Shown piece by piece: positions 51,773-59,904 of a stretch of DNA of 64,000 nt (its first letter is position 1; every line of letters begins with the position of its first letter). Source of the DNA: Cohnella abietis (lineage in GTDB: Bacteria > Bacillota > Bacilli > Paenibacillales > Paenibacillaceae); contig NZ_AP019400.1 of assembly GCF_004295585.1 (NCBI RefSeq), positions 6,126,001-6,190,000 of the forward strand. The letters are read 5' to 3'. The notes below the pieces were generated by a model. It was given only the letters and a program-made list of their open reading frames with translations, was not told the DNA's origin and searched no databases. Position numbers and translations under genes: made by a program.

Positions 51773-52984
51773 CTATCGGTAATACATAGAATCCAAAACT
51801 GGATTCCATACGATAGGATCTACCCCGTACTCCAATGGTACAAAATCCTTAGACCATTTCATTAAATTTATCCTGTCTGCCCCTTCGACATAGGGAAAAG
51901 TTCTTTGAAGATCCACTCGTGTTTCATAGACCTCCCTTAATAGTTGAGGAATGGGTGCCTGGACATTAGTCGGTGAAAATAACCATTGATAGAACCCTAT
52001 AGAAGTGAGCGTTAGGAACGGATTACCGAACACCTGCAGAGCTCCATGCTTGCGGTACACGATACGTGCGAACGCCGGAATGGCGACTCCATTGTCGAAA
52101 TAGTTATAGGCATAACGCCAATGAGCGGTCTCTGCATAGCCATTAAGCAATAGCTTCCGAACATACTCCCGGAATAAGCCCAGTAAATCAGGCATATGAG
52201 CCCACTCAAACCGGGTTTGATGCTGCGAGACTTTACTTAGATCAGCTACTAGTCCGCTAAAGTGGTAGAAGGTTAGAGGCTTTCCATTGATCTCATATAG
52301 TCCATTGCGGTTTACAACTGGCCGCTCATGGAGATTCCAATAAGCCACGTTATAGGTCGGATCCTTATGGATATGAACACCTTCGAACAAAGCGGGCGCC
52401 ATATCCATCCATCTTTGATCGACGTGATAGCCTTTGGAAGGTTCCATAATACAATGATGGAGTAACCTTTCCTTCCACCATTGCAGCATTCGCATCGTCT
52501 CATCCTTGCGAGACAGTGCGATAAAGCCCAGGTTATATACACCTGATTGTAGCAGGTCTACCTCTTCTGGTTTTTTATGATCATCAGGCAAAGGGGTCAG
52601 AATATGAGGGGTAAGTACAATACCGAATTGTGGTAGCTTACGATAGAAATCATCCATACGGTGCGTAATCAGAATATCGGGGTCAAAATAAACAATGCTC
52701 TCTAATCCACGAACACGAAGTAAATAATCTAAAAAGAAGGGCTTAACGGCTGTACTAAACTCCGTAATGTTATATTGAAACCTCATGATGGGCCATTCCG
52801 GCAGCCCTATATCCTTAAGATGAACCCATTCGAATGTTTCCTCGTGCGTATTAAGAAATCCTTCGCTCTCGTCCGCTAGCAGCACATATGCTTTCCCTGT
52901 AGGATGATGGTTCAGAAAAGACTGAACAAGCGTCCTAGCAAAAGCTAAATAGTTTTTAGCGACAATTGTGCACATTGTGAACAT
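51773..52984 (-). CDS. Glycosyltransferase with a DXD motif (GT8-like)
   Basis: A 403-residue GT-A-type protein. It begins MFTMCTIVAKNYLAFARTLVQSFLNHHP, as in GT8-like enzymes that start with a substrate-handling strand; IVYFDPDILI holds the metal-binding DXD. The C-terminal 150 residues have no clear domain. The ATG at 52984 follows GGGGGAAAGCGGAA and lies 13 bp after the stop of the dehydratase gene; longer starts run into that gene. Function in glycan assembly inferred. Confidence 0.8.
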   Translation of the reverse strand: MFTMCTIVAKNYLAFARTLVQSFLNHHPTGKAYVLLADESEGFLNTHEETFEWVHLKDIGLPEWPIMRFQYNITEFSTAVKPFFLDYLLRVRGLESIVYFDPDILITHRMDDFYRKLPQFGIVLTPHILTPLPDDHKKPEEVDLLQSGVYNLGFIALSRKDETMRMLQWWKERLLHHCIMEPSKGYHVDQRWMDMAPALFEGVHIHKDPTYNVAYWNLHERPVVNRNGLYEINGKPLTFYHFSGLVADLSKVSQHQTRFEWAHMPDLLGLFREYVRKLLLNGYAETAHWRYAYNYFDNGVAIPAFARIVYRKHGALQVFGNPFLTLTSIGFYQWLFSPTNVQAPIPQLLREVYETRVDLQRTFPYVEGADRINLMKWSKDFVPLEYGVDPIVWNPVLDSMYYR

Positions 52985-52997
52985 TTCCGCTTTCCCC

Positions 52998-53948
52998 CTA
53001 AGGCTGAGAACGCCAATACTGAAGCAAATCCTCCATCGTCCGCTCGAATGGAATTTCTGGATTCCAACCCGTCGCCTCATGAAATTTACGATAGTCACCT
53101 AGCAAAATTTCTACGTCAGAAGGGCGTAAACGGCTAGCATCCGTCTTCACCTCAATGTCCACGTTACTGTGGGATAGCAAGATTGCTAGCATCTCAGCAA
53201 TGGTATAACAGGTACCTGAAGCAATATTGTATGCCTCTCCGGGGACACCCTTTTCCAAGGCTAGCCAATAACCTCTAACGACGTCCCGTACGTCGGTAAA
53301 ATCCCGCTTCGCCTCTAGATTTCCTACATAGATTACAGGCGGCTTTTTCCCCTTCTCGATATCTACAATCTGCTTAGCGAAATTAGAGGTTACGAAGTTT
53401 TCCCCGCGTCTTGGACCAGTATGATTAAAGGTAATTGTACGAATGACGTGCAAACCATAGCTCTTGTGATATTGATAGCCCAAGTAATCCTGCGCTACTT
53501 TACTAATGGCATATGGACTTAATGGACGTAAAGGATTCGTTTCCTTAATCGGCGTTTCTCCCGGATTTACCTGCCCATACTCCTCGCTTGAACAAGCAAT
53601 TTGAATTTTTGAATGTAATCCGAAACGACGAATCGCTTCGAACAGATTAACTTGCCCGGCGACATTATTATGGATCGTATCGATTGGAGAATTCCATGAA
53701 GTAGGTACGAAGCTTTGGGCGGCAAGGTGGAAAATAAGGTCTGGCTTCTCGGCACCAATTAAGGCTTCTACTGAAAATGGGTCGCGAAGCTCGCACTCTA
53801 CTAAGCGAATATCCTGCTGTAAATGAGAAATATGGTCCATCCGGCTGCGGTTTCGAATAGTGCCAACAACCTCAACACCCTTGAGGAGCAGAAATTCTGC
53901 CATATGGCTTCCAACAAACCCTGATATTCCCGTCACAAGAGCTTTCAT
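52998..53948 (-). CDS. GDP-mannose 4,6-dehydratase / GDP-4-keto-6-deoxymannose reductase family SDR
   Basis: A 316-residue NAD(P)-dependent extended SDR. TGISGFVGSH (about 7-16) binds the cofactor; the catalytic triad region is CSSEEYG and SPYAISKVAQ (Tyr-x3-Lys). TFNHTGPRRGENFV and RLRPSDVEILLGD resemble Gmd/Rmd enzymes making GDP-4-keto-6-deoxymannose or GDP-rhamnose. Length is nearer to Rmd (about 300) than to Gmd (about 350), so dehydratase and reductase roles cannot be separated. It overlaps the guanylyltransferase gene by 1 bp. Confidence 0.82.
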   Translation of the reverse strand: MKALVTGISGFVGSHMAEFLLLKGVEVVGTIRNRSRMDHISHLQQDIRLVECELRDPFSVEALIGAEKPDLIFHLAAQSFVPTSWNSPIDTIHNNVAGQVNLFEAIRRFGLHSKIQIACSSEEYGQVNPGETPIKETNPLRPLSPYAISKVAQDYLGYQYHKSYGLHVIRTITFNHTGPRRGENFVTSNFAKQIVDIEKGKKPPVIYVGNLEAKRDFTDVRDVVRGYWLALEKGVPGEAYNIASGTCYTIAEMLAILLSHSNVDIEVKTDASRLRPSDVEILLGDYRKFHEATGWNPEIPFERTMEDLLQYWRSQP

Positions 53949-54985
53949 TAACCGACGCCTCCTCCCTGTTGCTCCACATGCTGAACGAATGACTTTAAGA
54001 AGGGCTCCTTGGATTTATGACAGATTAGCAAGCCTTCCGCGGTTGATACAATAATCAAATCGTCTGCTCCAATTACGATTGTTTTCCGTCCTTCAGCGAA
54101 AATAATATTATTACTGGACTCCAAAGCGTGGACCACACCATGAACGATATTCCCATTCGCGTCGGCTTCCTCTTCCCTTACTCGTTCAAGCGATGCCCAG
54201 CTCCCAAGGTCCTCCCACTCATATCGAAAGGGAATGGTAAATAGATTATTTGCTTTTTCCAGAATTGCGTAATCTACAGAGATTTTAGGGAGGGCTGCAT
54301 ATTCTGTTTCGGGAGCCATTCCTCCCCCGGCTAAAGCGCTCCATAATTCCGGCTGATGCTCCTCCATGGAGTGTGCGATTGTTGACGGCTTCCAAACGAT
54401 AATCCCGCTATTCCAATAAACATTAGGCAATTGGACAAGCTTAATGGCCGCTTCCATATCTGGCTTTTCCACGAATGACGTAACCTTCCGAGCACCTTCG
54501 ATGCTATCTGTTTCTGATGTCATAATATATCCGTAGTTCGTCTCAGGACGCGCTGGAACGATTCCAAGTGTAACAATTGATCTAGAAGACTCTGCAATGG
54601 CTTCTGCTTTGCTAAGCGCCTCATAGAGTGCGAGAATGTTCGGAATATGTTGGTCCGAGGGCATCATGACAAGTACCTCATCATCATCCTGACGGAGAAA
54701 ATGAAGCGCTGAGAGGGCAACGCAAGGTCCCGTATCCCGCTGTACCGGCTCCGTGATGATTTTTCCCTCATCTAGCTCTGGAAGCTGCTCCATGACAAGT
54801 GCCCGGTACAAGGCCGCTGTTACAACATAGATCTGTCGCGAAGGTACAATCCGTACCAGACGGCGGTAGGTGAGCTGAAGCATCGTTTCCTCCGAAGTCA
54901 AAGCGAGAAATTGCTTGGGCCTATCCTCCACGCTTCTCGGCCATAGCCGGCTTCCTTTTCCGCCTGCCATAATGACGATTTTCAT
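53948..54985 (-). CDS. manC: Mannose-1-phosphate guanylyltransferase
   Basis: A 345-residue nucleotidyltransferase. It has the signature MAGGKGSRLWPRSVEDRPKQFL (read as GGKGSRLWPRS at about 8-18, then PKQF), and VEKPD for sugar binding. It makes GDP-mannose and lacks the C-terminal phosphomannose isomerase domain of bifunctional ManC. It supplies the substrate of the next gene, with which it overlaps. The first gene of a four-gene run. Confidence 0.9.
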   Translation of the reverse strand: MKIVIMAGGKGSRLWPRSVEDRPKQFLALTSEETMLQLTYRRLVRIVPSRQIYVVTAALYRALVMEQLPELDEGKIITEPVQRDTGPCVALSALHFLRQDDDEVLVMMPSDQHIPNILALYEALSKAEAIAESSRSIVTLGIVPARPETNYGYIMTSETDSIEGARKVTSFVEKPDMEAAIKLVQLPNVYWNSGIIVWKPSTIAHSMEEHQPELWSALAGGGMAPETEYAALPKISVDYAILEKANNLFTIPFRYEWEDLGSWASLERVREEEADANGNIVHGVVHALESSNNIIFAEGRKTIVIGADDLIIVSTAEGLLICHKSKEPFLKSFVQHVEQQGGGVG

Positions 54986-55113
54986 GTTCTAGTCCCCTTC
55001 GCTTATATCAACGGATTCAGATTCAGCAGGCGCGGGCTGCTGCAAATGCACTGTTTATTGTATGGTCTGCCCATCCAGATGGCATGGACGATTAACCACT
55101 CCGCTGAAAATGG

Positions 55114-55139
55114 GTAAAGCAGCCTTGCGGCTGCTTTAC
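55114..55139. terminator. Hairpin after the glycosyltransferase at 55151
   Basis: GTAAAGCAGCC and GGCTGCTTTAC form a perfect 11-bp stem with a 4-base loop just after the stop of the gene at 55151. The T-run is poor on both strands, so termination may be partial. Confidence 0.65.
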
Positions 55140-55150
55140 GTTGGGACAAA

Positions 55151-56284
55151 TTACTGTATACACAGTAATTTTTTTATTTGGTTACCGATTACCGCAGGAG
55201 AGAAATCAAAATGGATATCAAATGCTGCTTTCTTGCTTATTCGCTCTCGTTTGGCTCTATCCTCGTATAGCTCCCTCATGGCATTACCGACTTTAATCGG
55301 TTGAATGTCAGCCCACATATGCCCAAGATAATATTCGGGTCTATCGCTCTGTAGCCTATGATCGACCGGAACGAGCTTCGGCTCTGGCTCAATGAGAATA
55401 CTATTTTCCTCATTCATAAACTCTGTATAGCCGCCCCAATTAAGTCCGATAGCTGGCTTGCCTAATGCCATCGTTTCCATAGCTGGCATCCCCCAGCCCG
55501 CACGGTCAACGGAAACATAAGCATCACAGCTTAGATATAGATCGACCAGCTGTTGCTCGTCGAATGGCTCAACAATAATAAAAATTTGTGAAAACAGTCG
55601 CTTCTCCGGAATATGGGAACGAATAACTGACATCACGTAAGCTGGCTCATATCCGCTGTGCACGTACACTTTAAGCACGAGTGATACGTCTTCCTCCTCA
55701 CCAAACTCGCGACAGAAGGACATGATCAGCAGGTCGACCCCCTTACGGAAATCAAACCCGAAGACATAAAGAAATGAGAACTTGCGGAGAGGTGGGGAAA
55801 AGGTGATTTTGTTATACTGTCTTCCCGGATAATACTTAGTCACATCAATCGGATATGGAACGACGCGTATTTTGGAAGGATCTACACCACTCGCTACAAA
55901 GGTACGATAGTTAAATTGCGAGGGTACCCATATTTCATCTAATTGATTACATCTCTGAGGCCAATCTGCTGGAGTCCTATCCGTTTCGAATAGGGTAATA
56001 CCGATTGTTCGAATGACCTTAATATGGGGAAGCTGCATATTGAAATGAGCAGGAACACCATGCTGTATACACACTACCTGGTCTCCAATCTTATCCGTAG
56101 AGAGATTATCCAGCCACTGGATTGTCTTCTCTCCTATTTCCGTCTGGTGAAGTGGCCCCATAGAAGGGGCGATGAACACGGGAACCTCAGCCGCTTCCAA
56201 TGCCCTCAGAAAGTTTCGCGACACATTGCCGTAACCGCCCATGTCATATACCGGACCTACCCAATAAACCCCTGTAATGTTCAT
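55151..56284 (-). CDS. GT4 family glycosyltransferase
   Basis: A 377-residue GT-B enzyme. Near the N-terminus it has GGYGNVSRNFLRAL, and the donor half has YVSVDRAGWGMPAMETMALGKPAIGLNWGGYTEF, the E-x7-E type motif. It lies 165 bp upstream of manC. The ATG follows AAAGGAG by 12 bases, somewhat far. Sugar specificity unknown. Confidence 0.87.
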   Translation of the reverse strand: MNITGVYWVGPVYDMGGYGNVSRNFLRALEAAEVPVFIAPSMGPLHQTEIGEKTIQWLDNLSTDKIGDQVVCIQHGVPAHFNMQLPHIKVIRTIGITLFETDRTPADWPQRCNQLDEIWVPSQFNYRTFVASGVDPSKIRVVPYPIDVTKYYPGRQYNKITFSPPLRKFSFLYVFGFDFRKGVDLLIMSFCREFGEEEDVSLVLKVYVHSGYEPAYVMSVIRSHIPEKRLFSQIFIIVEPFDEQQLVDLYLSCDAYVSVDRAGWGMPAMETMALGKPAIGLNWGGYTEFMNEENSILIEPEPKLVPVDHRLQSDRPEYYLGHMWADIQPIKVGNAMRELYEDRAKRERISKKAAFDIHFDFSPAVIGNQIKKLLCIQ

Positions 56285-56480
56285 CTAATTCCGACTCTCC
56301 TTTCACCTGCATTTCCGTCAGTATATGAAAACGTTCGTCACGATGTTTCGTTTTCTAACGGCCACTTACAGTCAAACATTAAGCTTCTACTGTCATTTGT
56401 CCATACCAATAATGAAATAGCGCATATACTTCATTACTAGTGTTACAAACCTATCTACAGTAAAGGAATGACTCAGACCT

Positions 56481-57623
56481 ATGGGAATAGCAGGATTGGA
56501 GCTCTTCAATTATTTCTTGTTTGACCGTAAGCCGTTGCCTTATAACCAGCTCCCTTACGGCAACTGCTCGGAAAGGACAATTGAAATTCCGATCGCCATT
56601 CAATTCCTTCTGGAAGCAGGAGCAGGTAAACAGGAGCCCTTCCTTGAAATCGGCAACGTTCTTGCCTATTATCAAGCCCTATTAGATCCTCATCCTTCGC
56701 TGGCTAACCGGCACATTCTCGACAAGTTTGAAGAAGCACCGGGAGTTATGAATATCGATTTAATGGATTACGAGAAGAAGCACTCATTGATTGTTTGCCT
56801 ATCCACCGTAGAGCATATCGGCCAGCATGCGTATGGGGAAAGTAAATCAGGTGATGGGGAAATTCCGCTTACAGCCATTCGCCAAATTTATAATCTTCTA
56901 GAACCAGGTGGCACAGCACTCTTAACTGTTCCATATGGAAAATTAATGGATGCTGGCTGGTTAATTCAGTTTAGCGCTGAATACCTTGATCTATTGTTCG
57001 ATGCATATGGAGTACCTCGTGATGCAGCTTCTATTTCTTATTTTCAAAAACAAGATATGGATATGCACTTGGATGTCCCACGCCAGGCTTGGATTCAGTG
57101 TGAGAAGGAAGCTTTGGCGGAAACTAGGTTCGACAGCCCATTCATGTTCGCTAATGGCATTGCAATCATCCGTCTGCAGAAAATCGGCAATGATATTCCA
57201 ACTGCTACGATTCCTCTTACTCAGACAAAAAACCTTCACTATACTCCAGCCGCAGCTGTAACCAATTTATACTTTACGCCCTTTATCAGACCTACTGGCT
57301 TTGATAAGGATGGTCGTCTTCCTGCTCATTTTCCTGGTTACATTTTCTATGGCCCATCTATTTCACTGGCCCCTCGTCGTTACCTTATTCAAGCTTCCGT
57401 AGAGATTATCGGACAAGGAGAATTTACAATCGATATTACCTCCGACTCCTGCAATAAGCTGCTATGGAGCCAGACCTTGTCAGGTAGTCAGTATGTTGAA
57501 GCAACGCTTATCCTTACGCAAGAGGAGAACAACGTTGATATCCGTTTCTATAAGCACAATACATCGGAATGCTATATAAAGGTACCTTCACTTCTGCTGA
57601 CAGAAGAGAAAAATCATTCTTAG
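56481..57623 (+). CDS. SAM-dependent methyltransferase with a C-terminal beta-rich extension
   Basis: A 380-residue protein. The N-terminal part (about 1-200) has a class I methyltransferase layout: EPFLEIGNVLAYY in place of the glycine-rich loop, VCLSTVEHIG, and LLEPGGTALLTVPYG. The usual GxGxG is reduced to EIGN, so binding of SAM is probable rather than certain. The last 130 residues look like a beta-sandwich (YLIQASVEIIGQGEFTIDI), perhaps carbohydrate-binding. It is divergent from the glycosyltransferase at 55151 and followed by an FkbM gene 12 bp later. Confidence 0.72.
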   Translation: MGIAGLELFNYFLFDRKPLPYNQLPYGNCSERTIEIPIAIQFLLEAGAGKQEPFLEIGNVLAYYQALLDPHPSLANRHILDKFEEAPGVMNIDLMDYEKKHSLIVCLSTVEHIGQHAYGESKSGDGEIPLTAIRQIYNLLEPGGTALLTVPYGKLMDAGWLIQFSAEYLDLLFDAYGVPRDAASISYFQKQDMDMHLDVPRQAWIQCEKEALAETRFDSPFMFANGIAIIRLQKIGNDIPTATIPLTQTKNLHYTPAAAVTNLYFTPFIRPTGFDKDGRLPAHFPGYIFYGPSISLAPRRYLIQASVEIIGQGEFTIDITSDSCNKLLWSQTLSGSQYVEATLILTQEENNVDIRFYKHNTSECYIKVPSLLLTEEKNHS

Positions 57624-57635
57624 GGAGGAATTTGA

Positions 57636-58418
57636 TTGTTCGATTTAACTAGACCCCAAGTTTATGTCGGGAATCATACTATATTAATGAATTTGGACGC
57701 AGGTCCATCCATGTTTCTAGATCTTCGTGATCCTGTCTGCATGGCGATTTACTTAACAGGGGGCTGGGAGCCATGGATCACCGGGACATTCCTATCTGTT
57801 ATCCAGCCTGGTATGACTGTGCTCGACATCGGCTCGCATAGCGGATATTTCACTTTACTAGCAGCTATGAAAACGGGGCCGACCGGTGTTGTCCATGCTT
57901 TCGAGCCTAATCCCTTCCATCATCGCAATCTGCTCAAAAGCGCCGCAGTAAATGGTTATCCTCATGTTCAGCTACACCGTGTAATGCTGTCCGATCAGAA
58001 TGGCGAAGACACCATAGAAACTTGGGGAGATGGCGGCTCCAGCATTTTCTATCCTAGTATGATTGAGCTTAACGGCCTTACGAAAACGAAGGTGAAGAAA
58101 GCCGTACTATCAGAGCTATTGGGCACCTCAAAAAAGGTCGATGTTATTAAAATAGATATTGATGGTGGAGAGCCATACATCATGGACAGCTTATTCGAGG
58201 TTATTGATGCTAGCGGAAGGCTCGTTATATTCATGGAATACTTGCCTTTATTGTGGGGGGGTCATGCTCCGCGTCCTATTATGCAAAGATTCGTCGATCG
58301 CGGCTTCCACATGTATATCGTTCCGATGACCGGCGCCCCCATCGAGCCGATCACCCTTGAAGTGCTAGATTCCCACACGGGACCACTCCATTGGGATTTG
58401 CTGTTACTTCGTAGCTAG
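57636..58418 (+). CDS. FkbM family methyltransferase
   Basis: A 260-residue class I methyltransferase of the FkbM type, which O-methylates sugars or polyketides. SAM motif VLDIGSHSGYFTLLAA (about 65-80), VHAFEPNPFHHRNL, and DVIKIDIDGGEPYIMDS. The TTG start follows GGGAGGAATTTGA. It is translationally near the gene at 56481. A terminator follows at 58542. Confidence 0.88.
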   Translation: MFDLTRPQVYVGNHTILMNLDAGPSMFLDLRDPVCMAIYLTGGWEPWITGTFLSVIQPGMTVLDIGSHSGYFTLLAAMKTGPTGVVHAFEPNPFHHRNLLKSAAVNGYPHVQLHRVMLSDQNGEDTIETWGDGGSSIFYPSMIELNGLTKTKVKKAVLSELLGTSKKVDVIKIDIDGGEPYIMDSLFEVIDASGRLVIFMEYLPLLWGGHAPRPIMQRFVDRGFHMYIVPMTGAPIEPITLEVLDSHTGPLHWDLLLLRS

Positions 58419-58455
58419 TAACTTGCGGGTTTGGGGATTCTGGGATGGATATGTG

Positions 58456-58512
58456 GCTAATCTCAGGGTAGTCTGGAGCTAATTTGGGGCTAATCTGCGG
58501 GTAGTCTGGAGC
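58456..58512. repeat. Two direct 24-bp repeats after the FkbM gene
   Basis: GCTAATCTCAGGGTAGTCTG plus GAGC (58456-58479) recurs with a two-base change at 58489-58512, 33 bp apart. No function is seen. Confidence 0.8.
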
Positions 58513-58541
58513 GGAAATGGCTTGGGGAGCGTATAGTGCAG

Positions 58542-58569
58542 AAAGGTTGCCCTCGCGGGCAACCTTTTT
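58542..58569 (+). terminator. Intrinsic terminator of the methyltransferase pair
   Basis: AAAGGTTGCCC and GGGCAACCTTT form an 11-bp stem followed by TTAG after a run of T. It lies 124 bp after the FkbM stop. Confidence 0.9.
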
Positions 58570-58647
58570 AGTTAATTGTTTAGCTTTTATAACTGCGAGC
58601 AATCAATTATCTCCCGCTCTTCGCCAAGATCCAACTCGGTTGGGGGA

Positions 58648-59040
58648 GCAGTAACCATACTTTTTATTGCTATTAACCCATTCCTCGCAGTCGGAGGAGC
58701 AGTAACCATACTTTTTATAGCTATTGCCCCATTCCTCGCGGTCAGGGGAGCAGTAACCATACTTTTTATCGTTATTGCCTCATTCCACCCAGCCGGGGGG
58801 GACAGTAACCATACTTTTTATCGTTATTACCCCGTCCCACCCAGCCGGGGAAGCAATAACCATACTTTTTATCGTTATTGCCTCATTCCTCGCGGTCAGG
58901 GGAGCAGTAACCATACTTTTTATCGTTATTGCCTCATTTCACCCAGCCGGGGGAGCAGTAACCATACTTTTTATTGCTATTAACCCATTCCTCGCAGTCG
59001 GAGGAGCAGTAACCATACTTTTTATAGCCATTCCCCAATC
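58648..59040. repeat. Array 3: eight copies of a 51/52-bp tandem repeat
   Basis: The sequence GTAACCATACTTTTTAT starts at 58651, 58702, 58753, 58805, 58856, 58907, 58958 and 59009; all steps are 51 bp but one (52). The second half of the unit exists in two versions, CCATTCCTCGCAGTCGGAGG and CCATTCCACCCAGCCGGGGG, mixed along the array. On the minus strand the unit reads GGTTACTGCTCCTCCGACTG, which matches the GTTAC-N-CTCCGACT core of array 2. The gap is convergent (FkbM gene and methyltransferase at 59072). Confidence 0.95.
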
Positions 59041-59071
59041 CACCCAGAGGGGGGCGCTGCGGGAAGATCTG

Positions 59072-59860
59072 CTATGCCAGTGGCTTTTCTATAATCAGTC
59101 CGATTGATGTTGAGACATATTGTCCTAGTAATAATCTTAGATGGACCGGATTCGTATAAGGAGGTATATCTACATAAGACTCAAATGGTCCCGTTCCCGC
59201 CGTATAATCGACAGTAATCCGGTAGCCTTCTTCACTTAGCTCTGCAACCATTGCTTCAATGTCTCTTTTTCGAAAAATAACGAGTATATCCGCCTCTAGT
59301 GTATGTTCATCAGAAGTTAGATTAAACTCCGTCGTATGGACGGCTACGCCGCCTGGCCGCAAGCATTTCATCTGGTTTACAATAAATCTCTTCCCATGCT
59401 CGATGGACCCCAAATGCTCAAAGCTGCATGAAGACCACGTATAGTCGAATTGTCCGGTATAGCTCTCACTAATCTGGTTCATATTGGCCGTTTCGTAGGT
59501 AACCAAATTCTGAAATTGATAAGGGTCACATAGCCCCCGATCATTCAAGTCTGTCAAGCTCAGCGCATGCTGATTCGTATCTACCCAGCCCTGTGCCTTG
59601 GCCAGCTCAACATCTAGATCAGTCGCTACTATCTCGCTGCCTAGAGCAGCAAATGCTGCAGTCAACGGCTCCTTACCAACTCCAAAGCCTAATCCCCGTT
59701 TGAATGGCATTAGCATACTTCGCTCGCGCAATGCCTCATAAATATAACACCATTCCCATAGCTTACGGTGAAACCTCATCCCTTCATTTAGCTTACCACA
59801 TGCATGGATAAACCAAGCAGAAGAGAAATCTGTTTCCTTACATAATTGCGAACCAAGCAT
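59072..59860 (-). CDS. Class I SAM-dependent methyltransferase
   Basis: A 262-residue protein. Motifs are GLGFGVGKEPLTAAFAALG (about 57-75, SAM loop), IVATDLDVE, the post-I region WSSCSFEHLGS, and CLRPGGVAVHTTEF. It is most like methyltransferases of bacterial glycan clusters. The ATG follows AAGGGGGATGGCTA, 44 bp after the glycosyltransferase upstream, so both belong to one operon. Target unknown. Confidence 0.82.
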   Translation of the reverse strand: MLGSQLCKETDFSSAWFIHACGKLNEGMRFHRKLWEWCYIYEALRERSMLMPFKRGLGFGVGKEPLTAAFAALGSEIVATDLDVELAKAQGWVDTNQHALSLTDLNDRGLCDPYQFQNLVTYETANMNQISESYTGQFDYTWSSCSFEHLGSIEHGKRFIVNQMKCLRPGGVAVHTTEFNLTSDEHTLEADILVIFRKRDIEAMVAELSEEGYRITVDYTAGTGPFESYVDIPPYTNPVHLRLLLGQYVSTSIGLIIEKPLA

Positions 59861-59904
59861 TAGCCATCCCCCTTAAGCCGCTTTTGTCATAAAACTTATT
59901 AATG

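Noticed and set aside
58351..58602. Minus-strand frame of 83 codons with an 11-residue repeat
   Set aside because: It overlaps the end of the FkbM gene in antisense and the repeat comes from the 33-bp-spaced direct repeats. No start signal.
58576..59107. Frames in array 3 with hydrophobic 17-residue repeats (GGAVTILFIAINPFLAV)
   Set aside because: They look like membrane segments, but the frame changes at the 52-bp step, there is no ribosome binding site and a terminator lies just before. Treated as a by-product of the repeat.
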